From Sphingomonadaceae bacterium (GTDB lineage: Bacteria > Pseudomonadota > Alphaproteobacteria > Sphingomonadales > Sphingomonadaceae): DNA of 64,000 bases. Of this stretch, positions 55,115 through 62,777 are shown in pieces. Numbering within the stretch: position 1 is the first letter of the stretch; every line of letters starts with the position of its first letter. The notes under the pieces were generated by a model. It saw nothing but the letters and a program-made list of their open reading frames with translations, searched no databases and was not told the DNA's origin. The position numbers and the translations under genes were made by a program. The stretch spans positions 124,001 to 188,000 of the forward strand of contig JAPZTW010000008.1 in the NCBI GenBank assembly GCA_027533105.1, read 5' to 3'.

Positions 55115-55156
55115 TTGACTCTCGCCCGAATCGCGATATTAAAGTGATATCAATTT
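55115..55156 (+). promoter_or_regulatory. Promoter and palindromic operator of the SPFH operon
   Basis: TTGACT at 55115-55120 is followed 16 bases later by TATTAA (55137-55142), a reasonable sigma-70 promoter. Directly over the end of the -10 and the start site lies AAAGTGATATCAATTT (55141-55156), a near palindrome with one mismatch around a perfect TGATATCA core. The position fits a repressor site. The 300-base gap upstream (54869-55170) has a 7-base hairpin at 54963-54982 but no further gene that I can support. Confidence 0.65.
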
Positions 55157-55170
55157 TCAGGGGAACTTCG

Positions 55171-56079
55171 ATGTCCGACACCCATGCGCCCATGAATTCC
55201 AGCCGCGAAATCCGGGCCTGGAGCACCAGCGGCTACCTGATCTTCATCGCCTTCCTGGCTCTGCTGATCCTTACTGCCTGGCGGATCGTCGCCTTTGCCG
55301 GAAGCCAGCCGGACGATAGCGAAGTGTTCGGCTTTGTCGTCTCGACCGGCCTGATGGCGATCGGCCTTGTGATCCTGGCCAGTGGCTTTTACATGATCCA
55401 GCCCAACCAGGCCGCCGCGATCACCCTGTTCGGAGCCTATCGCGGCACCGATCGCAGCGAAGGGCTGCGCTGGGTCTGGCCGTGGATGGGCAAGACCAAG
55501 ATCTCGGTCCGCGCCAACAACGAGATTTCGGAAAAGCTGAAGGTCAACGACCTGCGCGGCAACCCGATCGAGATCGCCACCAACGTGGTCTGGCGCGTGG
55601 CCGATACGGCCCAGGCGCTCTACGATGTCGACGATTACAAGGCCTTCGTCCAGGTGCAGATCGAGGCGGCAGTGCGCTCGATCGGCTCGCGCTATCCCTA
55701 TGACGATATCGAGCACCAGGAAGTGACCCTGCGTGGCAGCCACGACGAGGTGAACGCCGAACTGCTGGCCGAGCTCAACCACCGCCTGCGCGTGGCCGGG
55801 ATCGCGGTCGACGATTGCGGCCTGACCCACCTCGCCTATGCGCCCGAGATCGCCGGGGCCATGCTGCGCCGCCAGCAGGCCGAAGCCGTGATCAGCGCCC
55901 GCAAGAAGCTGGTCGAAGGTGCGGTGACGATGGTCGAGATGGCCCTGACCCAGCTGAGCGAGAAGGACGTGGTTCACCTCGACGACGAGCGCCGCGCGGC
56001 GATGGTATCGAACCTGATGGTGGTGCTGTGCGGTGAGCGCGATACCCAGCCGGTGGTCAACGCGGGCAGCCTGTACTGA
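55171..56079 (+). CDS. SPFH/Band 7 domain membrane protein
   Basis: The 302-residue protein has two N-terminal transmembrane segments (about 20-42 and 53-72) and a cytosolic or periplasmic SPFH domain ([71 protein letters not shown]) with a helical C-terminal part ([20 protein letters not shown]) that drives oligomerisation. SPFH proteins organise membrane microdomains and scaffold proteases such as FtsH. AGGGGA precedes the ATG at 55171. The next gene follows after nine bases. Confidence 0.93.
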   Translation: MSDTHAPMNSSREIRAWSTSGYLIFIAFLALLILTAWRIVAFAGSQPDDSEVFGFVVSTGLMAIGLVILASGFYMIQPNQAAAITLFGAYRGTDRSEGLRWVWPWMGKTKISVRANNEISEKLKVNDLRGNPIEIATNVVWRVADTAQALYDVDDYKAFVQVQIEAAVRSIGSRYPYDDIEHQEVTLRGSHDEVNAELLAELNHRLRVAGIAVDDCGLTHLAYAPEIAGAMLRRQQAEAVISARKKLVEGAVTMVEMALTQLSEKDVVHLDDERRAAMVSNLMVVLCGERDTQPVVNAGSLY

Positions 56080-56088
56080 CGGCAGACC

Positions 56089-56298
56089 ATGCCCGCTCCG
56101 TCCAAGAAATCCTTCCCCCTGCGGCTCGATCCGGCGCTCTACGCGGCACTGGAGCGGGCCGCGGCAGCCGATTTCCGCTCGGTCAACGCCCAGGTGGAAG
56201 TCCTGCTGCGCGAGGCCCTGGCCCGGCGCGGGATCAAGCTGGCGCCGGCCGATCCGCCACGCCGCGGACGTCCGCCAAAGGAGCAAAGCGATGCGTGA
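56089..56298 (+). CDS. Ribbon-helix-helix (Arc-type) DNA-binding protein
   Basis: A 69-residue protein with an RHH domain: strand [18 protein letters not shown], helix [21 protein letters not shown], and a basic Pro/Arg-rich C-terminal tail (PRRGRPPKE). The pattern resembles antitoxins and Arc-like repressors, but no toxin is next to it. It is nine bases after the SPFH gene and overlaps the following membrane-protein gene by eight bases. It is the natural candidate to bind the palindrome at 55141-55156. Confidence 0.85.
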   Translation: MPAPSKKSFPLRLDPALYAALERAAAADFRSVNAQVEVLLREALARRGIKLAPADPPRRGRPPKEQSDA

Positions 56299-56545
56299 AG
56301 ACGACAACGATGGTGCCTGGTTCGCCCCCAAGCGGCTGGGCTATGGCGCCGGCCTGCCGATCGCCTGGCAGGGCTGGGTAATGCTGGCCGGCCATATCGG
56401 GGTAATGCTGAGCGGGGTCTGGCTGCTCCAGCCCCAGCCGGCAGCGGTGATGGCCTGGGTCTTCATCACCGCACTGCTGCCGATGCCGGTCTATGCCGCC
56501 AAGACGCGCGGCGGCTGGAAGTGGCGCTGGCCGGGCGGCTCGTGA
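56291..56545 (+). CDS. Small membrane protein of the SPFH operon
   Basis: An 84-residue protein with a charged N-terminus ([21 protein letters not shown]) and two hydrophobic segments (about residues 25-47 and 50-70), ending in a basic, Trp-rich tail (RGGWKWRWPGGS). Start lies inside the RHH stop. No family recognised by me. It forms a three-gene unit with the SPFH and RHH genes, which suggests a joint membrane-stress or microdomain function. Confidence 0.82.
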   Translation: MREDDNDGAWFAPKRLGYGAGLPIAWQGWVMLAGHIGVMLSGVWLLQPQPAAVMAWVFITALLPMPVYAAKTRGGWKWRWPGGS

Positions 56546-56631
56546 AAGCTTCCGGTGGCTGCCTGCTCCGATCCGGGACGGAGCCGAGGGACTTTACCCA
56601 AGCTTGATAACCCGGTGCTATACCGGCGCGC

Positions 56632-57588
56632 ATGGATCGACCTGCCCGCCCCCTGCTCGCCGCAGCCACGCTGGTGGCCCTTGCCGCCCTTTCGCTTCCC
56701 CCGGCCCGCGCCCAGGGCAATGCGCCCTACACGGTGACTGAGACCGGGCAAGGCTTCACCCAGCTGGCCGAAGCGGTGAATGCCATCGGCGATGGCAGCG
56801 GGACGATCGCGATTGCGCCGGGCCGTTACCGCGACTGCGCGGTGCAGAGCGCGGGCGAGATCCGCTATGTTGCCACCCAGCCCGGCCAGGCCGTATTCGA
56901 TGGCGGCACCTGCGAAGGCAAGGGCACACTGGTCCTGCGCGGCCGCGCGGCCAGCGTGGAAGGCCTGGTCTTCGCCAATGTGCGCGTACCCGATTTCAAC
57001 GGCGCGGGCATTCGCCTGGAAAAGGGCAACCTGGCCGTGTCGCAAAGCTGGTTCCGCGACAGCCAGCAGGGCATCCTGGCGGGGGTGGATACCGCCAGCA
57101 CGATCACCATCGACAAGTCCACCTTCACGCGCCTTGGCACCTGCGAAGGGCCGGGCGGCTGCGCCCATTCGATCTACATCGGCGATTATGGCGCGCTCTC
57201 GGTCACCCGCAGCCGCTTCGAGCAGGGGCGCGGCGGGCACTATGCCAAGAGCCGCTCGGCCCGGGTCGAGATTGTCGGCAACAGCTTTGACGATTCGGGC
57301 GGGCGCGGCACCAATTACATGATCGATCTGCCCGGCGGCGCCTCCGGCCGGATCGCCAACAACTGGTTCGTGCAAGGGGCGGACAAGGAAAACTGGTCCG
57401 CCTTCATCACCGTCGCGCCAGAGGGCAAGCAGTACAGTTCGGCGGGGCTGGTGATCGAGGGCAACGACGCCCGCTTCGCGCCCGGCATCAGCCGCACCAG
57501 CACGTTCGTGGCGATGTGGACAGACGATCCGGTGCAAATCGGCGCGAACCGTCTGGCACCAGGGCTGAAGGTGCGGGATCGCCGCTAG
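56632..57588 (+). CDS. Exported right-handed beta-helix protein
   Basis: The 318-residue protein has a signal peptide (MDRPARPLLAAATLVALAAL ... PARAQG) and a set of parallel beta-helix coils, visible in turns such as GIRLEKGNLAVSQSWFRDSQQGIL and GDYGALSVTRSRFEQG. Relatives include carbohydrate-binding or degrading proteins and cell-surface proteins; no lyase or hydrolase signature is clear. Four Cys could form disulfides in the periplasm. Its stop shares bases with the convergent ribA stop (CTAG at 57585-57588). Confidence 0.82.
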   Translation: MDRPARPLLAAATLVALAALSLPPARAQGNAPYTVTETGQGFTQLAEAVNAIGDGSGTIAIAPGRYRDCAVQSAGEIRYVATQPGQAVFDGGTCEGKGTLVLRGRAASVEGLVFANVRVPDFNGAGIRLEKGNLAVSQSWFRDSQQGILAGVDTASTITIDKSTFTRLGTCEGPGGCAHSIYIGDYGALSVTRSRFEQGRGGHYAKSRSARVEIVGNSFDDSGGRGTNYMIDLPGGASGRIANNWFVQGADKENWSAFITVAPEGKQYSSAGLVIEGNDARFAPGISRTSTFVAMWTDDPVQIGANRLAPGLKVRDRR

Positions 57589-58640
57589 AGCAGGATATGT
57601 CCGGTCCGGTCGCGCTTGGTATCGAGGTAGCGGGCGTTGTGCGGGTTCGGCGGCAGCTGGTGCGGCACACGTTCGGCCACGGTCACTCCGGCGGCAGAAA
57701 GCGCCTCGACCTTGGCCGGGTTATTGGTCATCAGCCGGATCGGGCCAACGCCCAGCAGGTGCAGCATCCGCGCGGCCACGGGAAAATCGCGCGCCTCCGT
57801 CGGCAGGCCAAGCCGGTTGTTGGCATCGACCGTGTCGAAGCCCTGGTCCTGCAACTGATAGGCCCGCAGCTTGTTGACGAGGCCGATCCCGCGCCCTTCC
57901 TGCCGCAGGTAAAGCAGCACACCCCAGCCGCCGGTCCTGGCTTCCTCCGCCATCGCCCGGAGCGCCGCATCGAGCTGCGGCCCGCAATCGCATTTGAGGC
58001 TGCCAAGGATGTCGCCGGTCAGGCATTCGGAATGGAGCCGCACCAGCGGCGGCCGGTCGGCATTCTGCTGGCCGATCACCAGCGCGACGTGCTCGCGCAG
58101 GTCATCGGCCGAACGAAAGGCCACGATCTCCGCATCCTCGGCCGCCGCCACCGGCAATCGGGCGCGGGTGGCGATGGCGAGATGGCGTGGGTCGCTGAAC
58201 TCCGCGAGATCGCCGGATGACACGGCCTGCGCCTCGCCGGCCCCGTCGGGATCGACCAGGAACGCCGGCAGGATGCCCGCCAGGCGCGCGAGCGACAGCG
58301 CCGTCTCGGCGGCCCGTCCATGCTCGATATGCTCGGCGGCAAAAGGACCCTTCAGGGGCCAGTTGAGGTCTTCGGCCGGATCGGCCAGCACGCGCGCGGC
58401 GGGCAGCGTGAAGGGTTCGGCCGTGCGGATCAGCACCGGGGCCTCCGGTACGGCGGCCTCGCGCTGGTTGGCCAGCTTGAGCGTGGCGGCACGCGCGGCG
58501 GAAATCAGCAGCCGCGGCGCACTGGCACCGGGGGCAAAGCCGGTTTCGGCGGGCAGCAGGCGCAGCACCCCGTCGACCTCGATCGGCCAGCCGTGGCGCA
58601 GCGCATCCAGCGCCAGGGCAACACGGCGGGTCGCTCTCAA
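57585..58640 (-). CDS. ribA: GTP cyclohydrolase II (RibA) with an N-terminal RibB-like extension
   Basis: RibA opens GTP in the first step of riboflavin synthesis. The C-terminal 200 residues are a complete GTP cyclohydrolase II, with zinc Cys in HSECLTGDILGSLKCDCG, the QEGRGIGLVNKL Arg and the MTNNPAKVEAL motif. The first 150 or so residues (RHGWPIEVDGVLRLLPAETG ...) align in style with 3,4-dihydroxy-2-butanone-4-phosphate synthase but lack its acidic DDEDRENEGD site, so this half is probably inactive. I start at the TTG at 58640 (351 residues), which overlaps the xth stop; an upstream start inside xth is possible but has no support. Confidence 0.86.
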   Translation of the reverse strand: MRATRRVALALDALRHGWPIEVDGVLRLLPAETGFAPGASAPRLLISAARAATLKLANQREAAVPEAPVLIRTAEPFTLPAARVLADPAEDLNWPLKGPFAAEHIEHGRAAETALSLARLAGILPAFLVDPDGAGEAQAVSSGDLAEFSDPRHLAIATRARLPVAAAEDAEIVAFRSADDLREHVALVIGQQNADRPPLVRLHSECLTGDILGSLKCDCGPQLDAALRAMAEEARTGGWGVLLYLRQEGRGIGLVNKLRAYQLQDQGFDTVDANNRLGLPTEARDFPVAARMLHLLGVGPIRLMTNNPAKVEALSAAGVTVAERVPHQLPPNPHNARYLDTKRDRTGHILL

Positions 58641-59428
58641 AGCGCGAACTCCGTGATCAGCGGCACGTGATCGCTCGGCTGGTCCCAGCGGCGGGTTTCC
58701 TCGACGAAGCGGTGGCTGACCGATTGCGCCGCCACATCGGGCGAGGCCCACATGTGATCGAGCCGCCGCCCACGATCCTTCTCCTGCCAGTAGGTGCGAT
58801 AGGACCACCAGGTCCAGTTGCGTTCCGGCGCGGGGATATGCTTGCGGCCCAGGTCCACCCAGCCATGGGCGTCGCGGAACCGGTAAAGCGCCTCGATCTC
58901 TACGGCCGTGTGGCTGACCACCTTGATCAACGCCTTGTGATCGTAAACGTCGCAATCGAGCGGAGCGATGTTGAAATCGCCGACGATCAGCGTCGGCCGG
59001 TCGAGCCGGTCGGCCCAGTGGGTCATCCGCTCCAGGAAATCGAGCTTCTGGCCAAATTTGGGGTTCTGGTCGCGGTCCGGAATGTCGCCGCCGGCGGGGA
59101 TATAGACATTCTCCACCACCAGGCCCTGCCCGGCACCCAGCAGTTCCACCCCGATGTGCCGCGCCTCGCCATTGGCCTGCCAATCGTGCCGGTCAAGCTC
59201 GCGCAGGGGAATGCGGCTGACCGTGGCGACGCCGTGATAGCCCTTCTGCCCATTGACCACCCGATGGGCATAGCCGGCCGCTTCGAAGACATCGTGCGGG
59301 AACAGGTGTTCGGCGCACTTGATCTCTTGCAGGCACAGCACGTCCGGCCCCTGTTCGGACAGGAACCGCACCACCTGATCGGCGCGCAGACGGACGGAAT
59401 TGATGTTCCAGGTGGCAATCGAAACCAT
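58637..59428 (-). CDS. xth: Exodeoxyribonuclease III
   Basis: A 263-residue AP endonuclease and 3' exonuclease of the ExoIII/APE family. Visible are MVSIATWNINSVRLR, the metal Glu in LCLQEIKC, the YHGVATVSR loop, GDFNIAPLDCDVYD with catalytic Asp, and the closing DHMWASPD and PSDHVPLI motifs. The start at 59428 is set by the family N-terminus; a longer frame upstream runs through the repeat region. The RibA gene is coupled to its stop. Confidence 0.96.
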   Translation of the reverse strand: MVSIATWNINSVRLRADQVVRFLSEQGPDVLCLQEIKCAEHLFPHDVFEAAGYAHRVVNGQKGYHGVATVSRIPLRELDRHDWQANGEARHIGVELLGAGQGLVVENVYIPAGGDIPDRDQNPKFGQKLDFLERMTHWADRLDRPTLIVGDFNIAPLDCDVYDHKALIKVVSHTAVEIEALYRFRDAHGWVDLGRKHIPAPERNWTWWSYRTYWQEKDRGRRLDHMWASPDVAAQSVSHRFVEETRRWDQPSDHVPLITEFAL

Positions 59429-59488
59429 GGGGCTGGCTTTAGGTGCGATGCGACAGGGCGGCAAGGGTAGTGCGGAGGAGTTGTGCTT

Positions 59489-59535
59489 GATCGCCCCCAC
59501 CCCCAACCCCCTCCCCTGAAGGGTAGGGGGCTAAC
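59489..59535. repeat. GC-rich hairpin repeat related to the 25.6 kb element
   Basis: CCCCCTCCCCT and AGGGTAGGGGG around a short GA loop form a near-palindrome, preceded by a run of C-rich sequence. Base style and context match one half of the double hairpin at 25620-25731. It lies at the start of the large gap upstream of xth. Confidence 0.6.
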
Positions 59536-59542
59536 AAGCGCC

Positions 59543-59687
59543 GCGTTGTGGTGCTGGATTGGCTCAAGCCGGAGCGAGAATGGCGTTGCGCGAGAACCGG
59601 AGCGGAGCGACCTGCTGGTCGTGAGCACCGGAAGCGCAGCGCAATGTCGTTCGCAGCCCGGCTTGAGCCAATCCAGCACCACAACGC
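59543..59687. repeat. 30-bp perfect inverted repeat flanking an 85-base spacer
   Basis: The left arm at 59543-59572 (starts GCGTTGTGGTGCTGGATTGG) and right arm at 59658-59687 are exact reverse complements over 30 bases. The spacer has additional partial inverted pairing near its ends (GCGTTGCGC against GCGCAGCGC), so the whole 145 bases could fold into one long hairpin. No open frame and no transposase are inside. It resembles a small mobile or dispersed element; a copy search is needed to say. Confidence 0.9.
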
Positions 59688-59723
59688 AAAAACCCTCGGT
59701 CCGGGGGCATTGGACCGAGGGTT
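59688..59723 (-). terminator. Rho-independent terminator, minus strand
   Basis: AACCCTCGGTCC (59691-59702) and GGACCGAGGGTT (59712-59723) form a perfect 12-pair stem with a nine-base loop. On the minus strand the stem is followed by a T run ending at 59688, so it terminates transcripts coming from the lolA side. On the plus strand no T run follows. Confidence 0.8.
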
Positions 59724-59862
59724 CCTTGGTGCGTTCGTCACGCTGTTGACGTTGCGGCCCTTACAGGAGGCTTGGGCAACAGGGGGGAAACCCGCCTCAG
59801 GCCGCGCCGTCGAAAACCGTTCTAGGCCCTTGCGGCTTGCTGGCCCATGAACAATCGCAAGG
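59724..59862 (-). ncRNA. Possible structured RNA ending at the terminator
   Basis: The region folds as a rod: CCTT with AAGG and GCG with CGC at the ends (59724-59733 and 59856-59862), TTCGT with ATGAA, then an open central region, then GACG with CGTC (59748-59751 and 59808-59811), GCGGCC with GGCCGC (59754-59759 and 59800-59805), GAGGC with GCCTC and GGG with CCC at the tip. The minus-strand terminator follows directly. A closing stem, large central bubble and long apical stem are the layout of 6S RNA, but I cannot match its consensus by eye and see no clear promoter. It could also be only the 3' untranslated part of the lolA transcript. Confidence 0.35.
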
Positions 59863-59916
59863 TTTGCGGTGCAGTTCATCGCAGCCAGCGCACATTCCGC
59901 GCCGGGCCGTTTCCCG

Positions 59917-60558
59917 TCATCGACGAGTGGGCGAGCGGGGGTCGTTGAAGCGGAAGGTGTTGTCGGGGACGGCCAGTCCGTATTGCTGATTCGAAAGCGT
60001 GACGATGGTCCGCCGCTTCTGCGAATCGAGCGCCGCCCAGCTGGAAAGTTCCAGCCCGCCCGGCACGCCGGCCTTGCGCACGAAGACCAGGGTGATCACG
60101 CCATATTCGGGCCGCGCCTTGTCGCGCACCTCGATGCTGACGATCCGGTCGCTGCCGGTCTGGATCACGCGGCCATACTTGCCGACATCGCGATTCGGAT
60201 CGAGCAGCGCGCCCAGCGGACTGTTCCGGATCGGCCAGCGCTGGACCTGACGGACCTCGTAATCGACAAAGGTCAGCGCGCTGCCGTCCGAGACGATCAG
60301 CATCGGCACGCCTTTTTCGTACTGGAAGCGAATCCGCCCGGGACGCTTGAGGGTGAGCACCCCCTTGACCTGCTGGCCATTGGGATCGGACTGGACGAAA
60401 TCGGCGCGCATCGTGGAAATGGCGCGCAGCGCGGTTACCGCACTGGCCAGATCGGCCGAATCCTGGGCTGCGGCGGGTGTTGCGACAGAGGCAGAAACGA
60501 CAAGCGCCGCCGAAGCGGCGGCACTTGCAAGCGATCGGAAGGCAAGGTGCAAATTCAT
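59917..60558 (-). CDS. lolA: Outer-membrane lipoprotein carrier LolA
   Basis: The 213-residue protein has a signal peptide (MNLHLAFRSLASAAASAALV, cut after AAAQD) and the LolA family core: MRADFVQSDPNGQQVKGVLTLKRPGRIRFQYE, LIVSDGSALTFVDYEVRQV, LTLVFVRK-like strands and the closing AVPDNTFRFNDPR. It should carry lipoproteins across the periplasm. In other alphaproteobacteria lolA often follows ftsK; here it is 45 kb away in the window and stands alone, followed by the terminator at 59688-59723. Confidence 0.93.
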   Translation of the reverse strand: MNLHLAFRSLASAAASAALVVSASVATPAAAQDSADLASAVTALRAISTMRADFVQSDPNGQQVKGVLTLKRPGRIRFQYEKGVPMLIVSDGSALTFVDYEVRQVQRWPIRNSPLGALLDPNRDVGKYGRVIQTGSDRIVSIEVRDKARPEYGVITLVFVRKAGVPGGLELSSWAALDSQKRRTIVTLSNQQYGLAVPDNTFRFNDPRSPTRR

Positions 60559-60600
60559 GGCTGGGCGACTAGCCGCTGCGCCGTGAACGGGCCTTGAACC

Positions 60601-60768
60601 TTACTTGATCTTGGCTTCCTTGAACTCGACATGCTTGCGCACGACGGGATCGTACTTCTTGAACACCATCTTCTCGGTGGTATTGCGCGGGTTCTTCTTG
60701 GTGACATAGAAGAAACCGGTATCGGCGGTGGAAACCAGCCGGATCTTGACGGTTGCGGGCTTCGCCAT
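60601..60768 (-). CDS. rpmG: 50S ribosomal protein L33
   Basis: A 55-residue protein, [20 protein letters not shown] then [14 protein letters not shown] and [21 protein letters not shown], which is the bacterial L33 of the zinc-independent type (no CxxC pairs). The ATG at 60768 is the family start; the longer open frame upstream is not used. It stands alone on the minus strand, divergent from phhA. Confidence 0.96.
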   Translation of the reverse strand: MAKPATVKIRLVSTADTGFFYVTKKNPRNTTEKMVFKKYDPVVRKHVEFKEAKIK

Positions 60769-60957
60769 GGCGTACGTCCTGTTCTCTAAACGATTCGGCC
60801 CGAAAGCCGCAAAAACCAAGCGGGCGGCCGCGCGGCCGCCCTTCACGGAGCGGGCCATTGGCCCAGAAGCCCCGGAAAGTCAAGGCGCGCAGGCCCCACA
60901 ATTACGGCAGGCAATTGCAGCGAAGGGGCTTCGCTGCTAGAAGTTGCAAACGAAACT

Positions 60958-61899
60958 ATGTCCCAGACCGCAACCCTCGCTCCCGAAGACTTTGCCCGGC
61001 TGCCCGATCCGGGGCCGGACGTGTTCACCGCCCCGCTGCAGCGCCCGGCCCATGTCGGCGAGGACTGGCTGGAGCCGGTCCAGCGCCAGTATACCGCCGA
61101 AGAGCACGCGATCTGGGATGACCTGTTCGCCCGGCAGATGCAGGTCCTGCCCGGCCGCGCCGCCAGCGCCTTCATGGCCGGGCTCGACCGGCTGGACCTT
61201 GGCCGGGGTGGCGTGCCGGACTTTGCGCGGATGTCGGAAGACCTGGGCAAGCTGACCGGCTGGTCGGTGGTGCCGGTGCCGATGCTGATCCCGGATCACG
61301 TATTCTTCTGGCACCTCGCCAACCGCCGCTTCCCGGCCGGCAATTTCATCCGCACGCGCGAGACCTTTGATTACATCCAGGAACCCGATGTGTTCCACGA
61401 TGTCTTCGGCCACGTGCCGATGCTGACCGACCCGGTCTTTGCCGATTACATGCAGGAATATGGCCGCGCCGGATGGAAGGCGATGCGCTATAACCGGCTG
61501 AAGGCGCTGGGCGCGCTCTACTGGTACACGGTGGAGTTCGGGCTGATCCTCGAGGCGGAGGGCCTGCGGGCCTATGGCGCGGGGATCCTCTCCGGCCCAA
61601 CCGAGACGGTCTTTTCGGTCGAGGCGCAGAGCCCTAACCGGATCATGCTCAACGTCGACCGGGTGATGCGCACCGATTACGTGATCGACGATTTGCAGCC
61701 GACCTATTTCGTGATCGAGAGCTTTGGCGAACTTTATCACGACACCGTCGATCGCGATTTCGACCGGCTCTACCGCTCGCTCGGCCCCGGCTTCACTTAT
61801 GCCAATTCAGCCGTGATCGATGTCGACGACGTACTTCACCGCGGTACGCAGGAATATGCCCTGCGCGGTGGGCGCGGATCGGGCGCGAAACCGGTCTGA
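60958..61899 (+). CDS. phhA: Phenylalanine 4-monooxygenase
   Basis: The enzyme hydroxylates phenylalanine to tyrosine with tetrahydropterin and iron. The 313-residue protein is the catalytic domain alone, as in other bacteria. Iron ligands are H147 and H152 in EPDVFHDVFGHVPM and E193 in YWYTVEFGLI. No clear Shine-Dalgarno precedes the ATG at 60958. No homogentisate or pterin-recycling genes are next to it, so its catabolic or biosynthetic role here is open. Confidence 0.95.
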   Translation: MSQTATLAPEDFARLPDPGPDVFTAPLQRPAHVGEDWLEPVQRQYTAEEHAIWDDLFARQMQVLPGRAASAFMAGLDRLDLGRGGVPDFARMSEDLGKLTGWSVVPVPMLIPDHVFFWHLANRRFPAGNFIRTRETFDYIQEPDVFHDVFGHVPMLTDPVFADYMQEYGRAGWKAMRYNRLKALGALYWYTVEFGLILEAEGLRAYGAGILSGPTETVFSVEAQSPNRIMLNVDRVMRTDYVIDDLQPTYFVIESFGELYHDTVDRDFDRLYRSLGPGFTYANSAVIDVDDVLHRGTQEYALRGGRGSGAKPV

Positions 61900-61903
61900 G
61901 CGC

Positions 61904-62713
61904 CTAGCGGCTCAGCAGCCAGATCGCGAGGATGCCCGCCGCGATCCGGTACCAGGCGAAGGGTGCGAAGCCGGCGCGGCTGACGAAGGCCACGAAGGCC
62001 TTGATCACCGCCAGTGCAACCACGAAGGACACGGCAAAGCCGACCGCGATCTCGGTCCAGCCGACCGGGCCAAGCCCGGCAGCAAGGCTGGCGCGGGCGT
62101 CCCACAGTTCCAGCGTGGTGGCCCCCATCATCGTCGGGATCGCCAGGAAGAAGCTGAATTCCGCCGCGGTGCGCCGTTCGATCCCCATGGCCAGCGCGCC
62201 CATGATCGTCGCGCCCGACCGACTGACGCCGGGGATCATCGACAGGCACTGGACCAGGCCGACGCCCAGCGCCTGCCGCGCCGGCAGCTGCGCCACGCCG
62301 CTGGCTGGGCCGGGCTTGGCCACCTTTTCGATCGCCAGGATCGCGATCCCGCCCAGCACCAGCGCCCAGGCGACCACCATCGGGCTGCCCAGCATGATGT
62401 CGATATAGTCCTTGAGCAGGAACCCCAGCACCGCCGAGGGCAGGAACCCCAGCAAGATATTGCGGACAAAGGCGACGCTTTCGGCGCGCCACTTGAGCAG
62501 GCCCATGCCGACTGCCCAGAAGGTGCGCCAGTACAACACCACCACCGCCAGGATCGCCCCCAGCTGGATGACGACGTTGAACACCTTCCAGACCTCGGCG
62601 TCGTAACCGAAGATCTCGGCCGCAAGGATCAGGTGTCCGGTCGACGAGACCGGAATGAACTCGGTCAGCCCTTCGACGATGCCGAGCAGGATGGCGGTAA
62701 GGATGGTGTCCAT
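61904..62713 (-). CDS. uppP: Undecaprenyl-diphosphate phosphatase
   Basis: A 269-residue integral membrane enzyme that recycles the lipid carrier of peptidoglycan synthesis. The two active-site motifs are present, EGLTEFIPVSSTGH near the N-terminus and PGVSRSGAT in the middle, in a protein of about eight hydrophobic segments. It conveys bacitracin tolerance in relatives. It is convergent with phhA, with only four bases between the stops. Confidence 0.96.
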   Translation of the reverse strand: MDTILTAILLGIVEGLTEFIPVSSTGHLILAAEIFGYDAEVWKVFNVVIQLGAILAVVVLYWRTFWAVGMGLLKWRAESVAFVRNILLGFLPSAVLGFLLKDYIDIMLGSPMVVAWALVLGGIAILAIEKVAKPGPASGVAQLPARQALGVGLVQCLSMIPGVSRSGATIMGALAMGIERRTAAEFSFFLAIPTMMGATTLELWDARASLAAGLGPVGWTEIAVGFAVSFVVALAVIKAFVAFVSRAGFAPFAWYRIAAGILAIWLLSR

Positions 62714-62777
62714 GGCTTGCCGATCAACGCGGCGGGCGCGGCCAAGTCAAGCCGCACCCGCCGGTTATGGCAAGTTT

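Noticed and set aside
59570..59660. tmRNA-like tag reading (ANDIAL) on the minus strand in the inverted repeat
   Set aside because: The frame continues without the usual Ala-Ala stop, and no tRNA-like acceptor with a GGTTCGAATC loop and CCA end is nearby.
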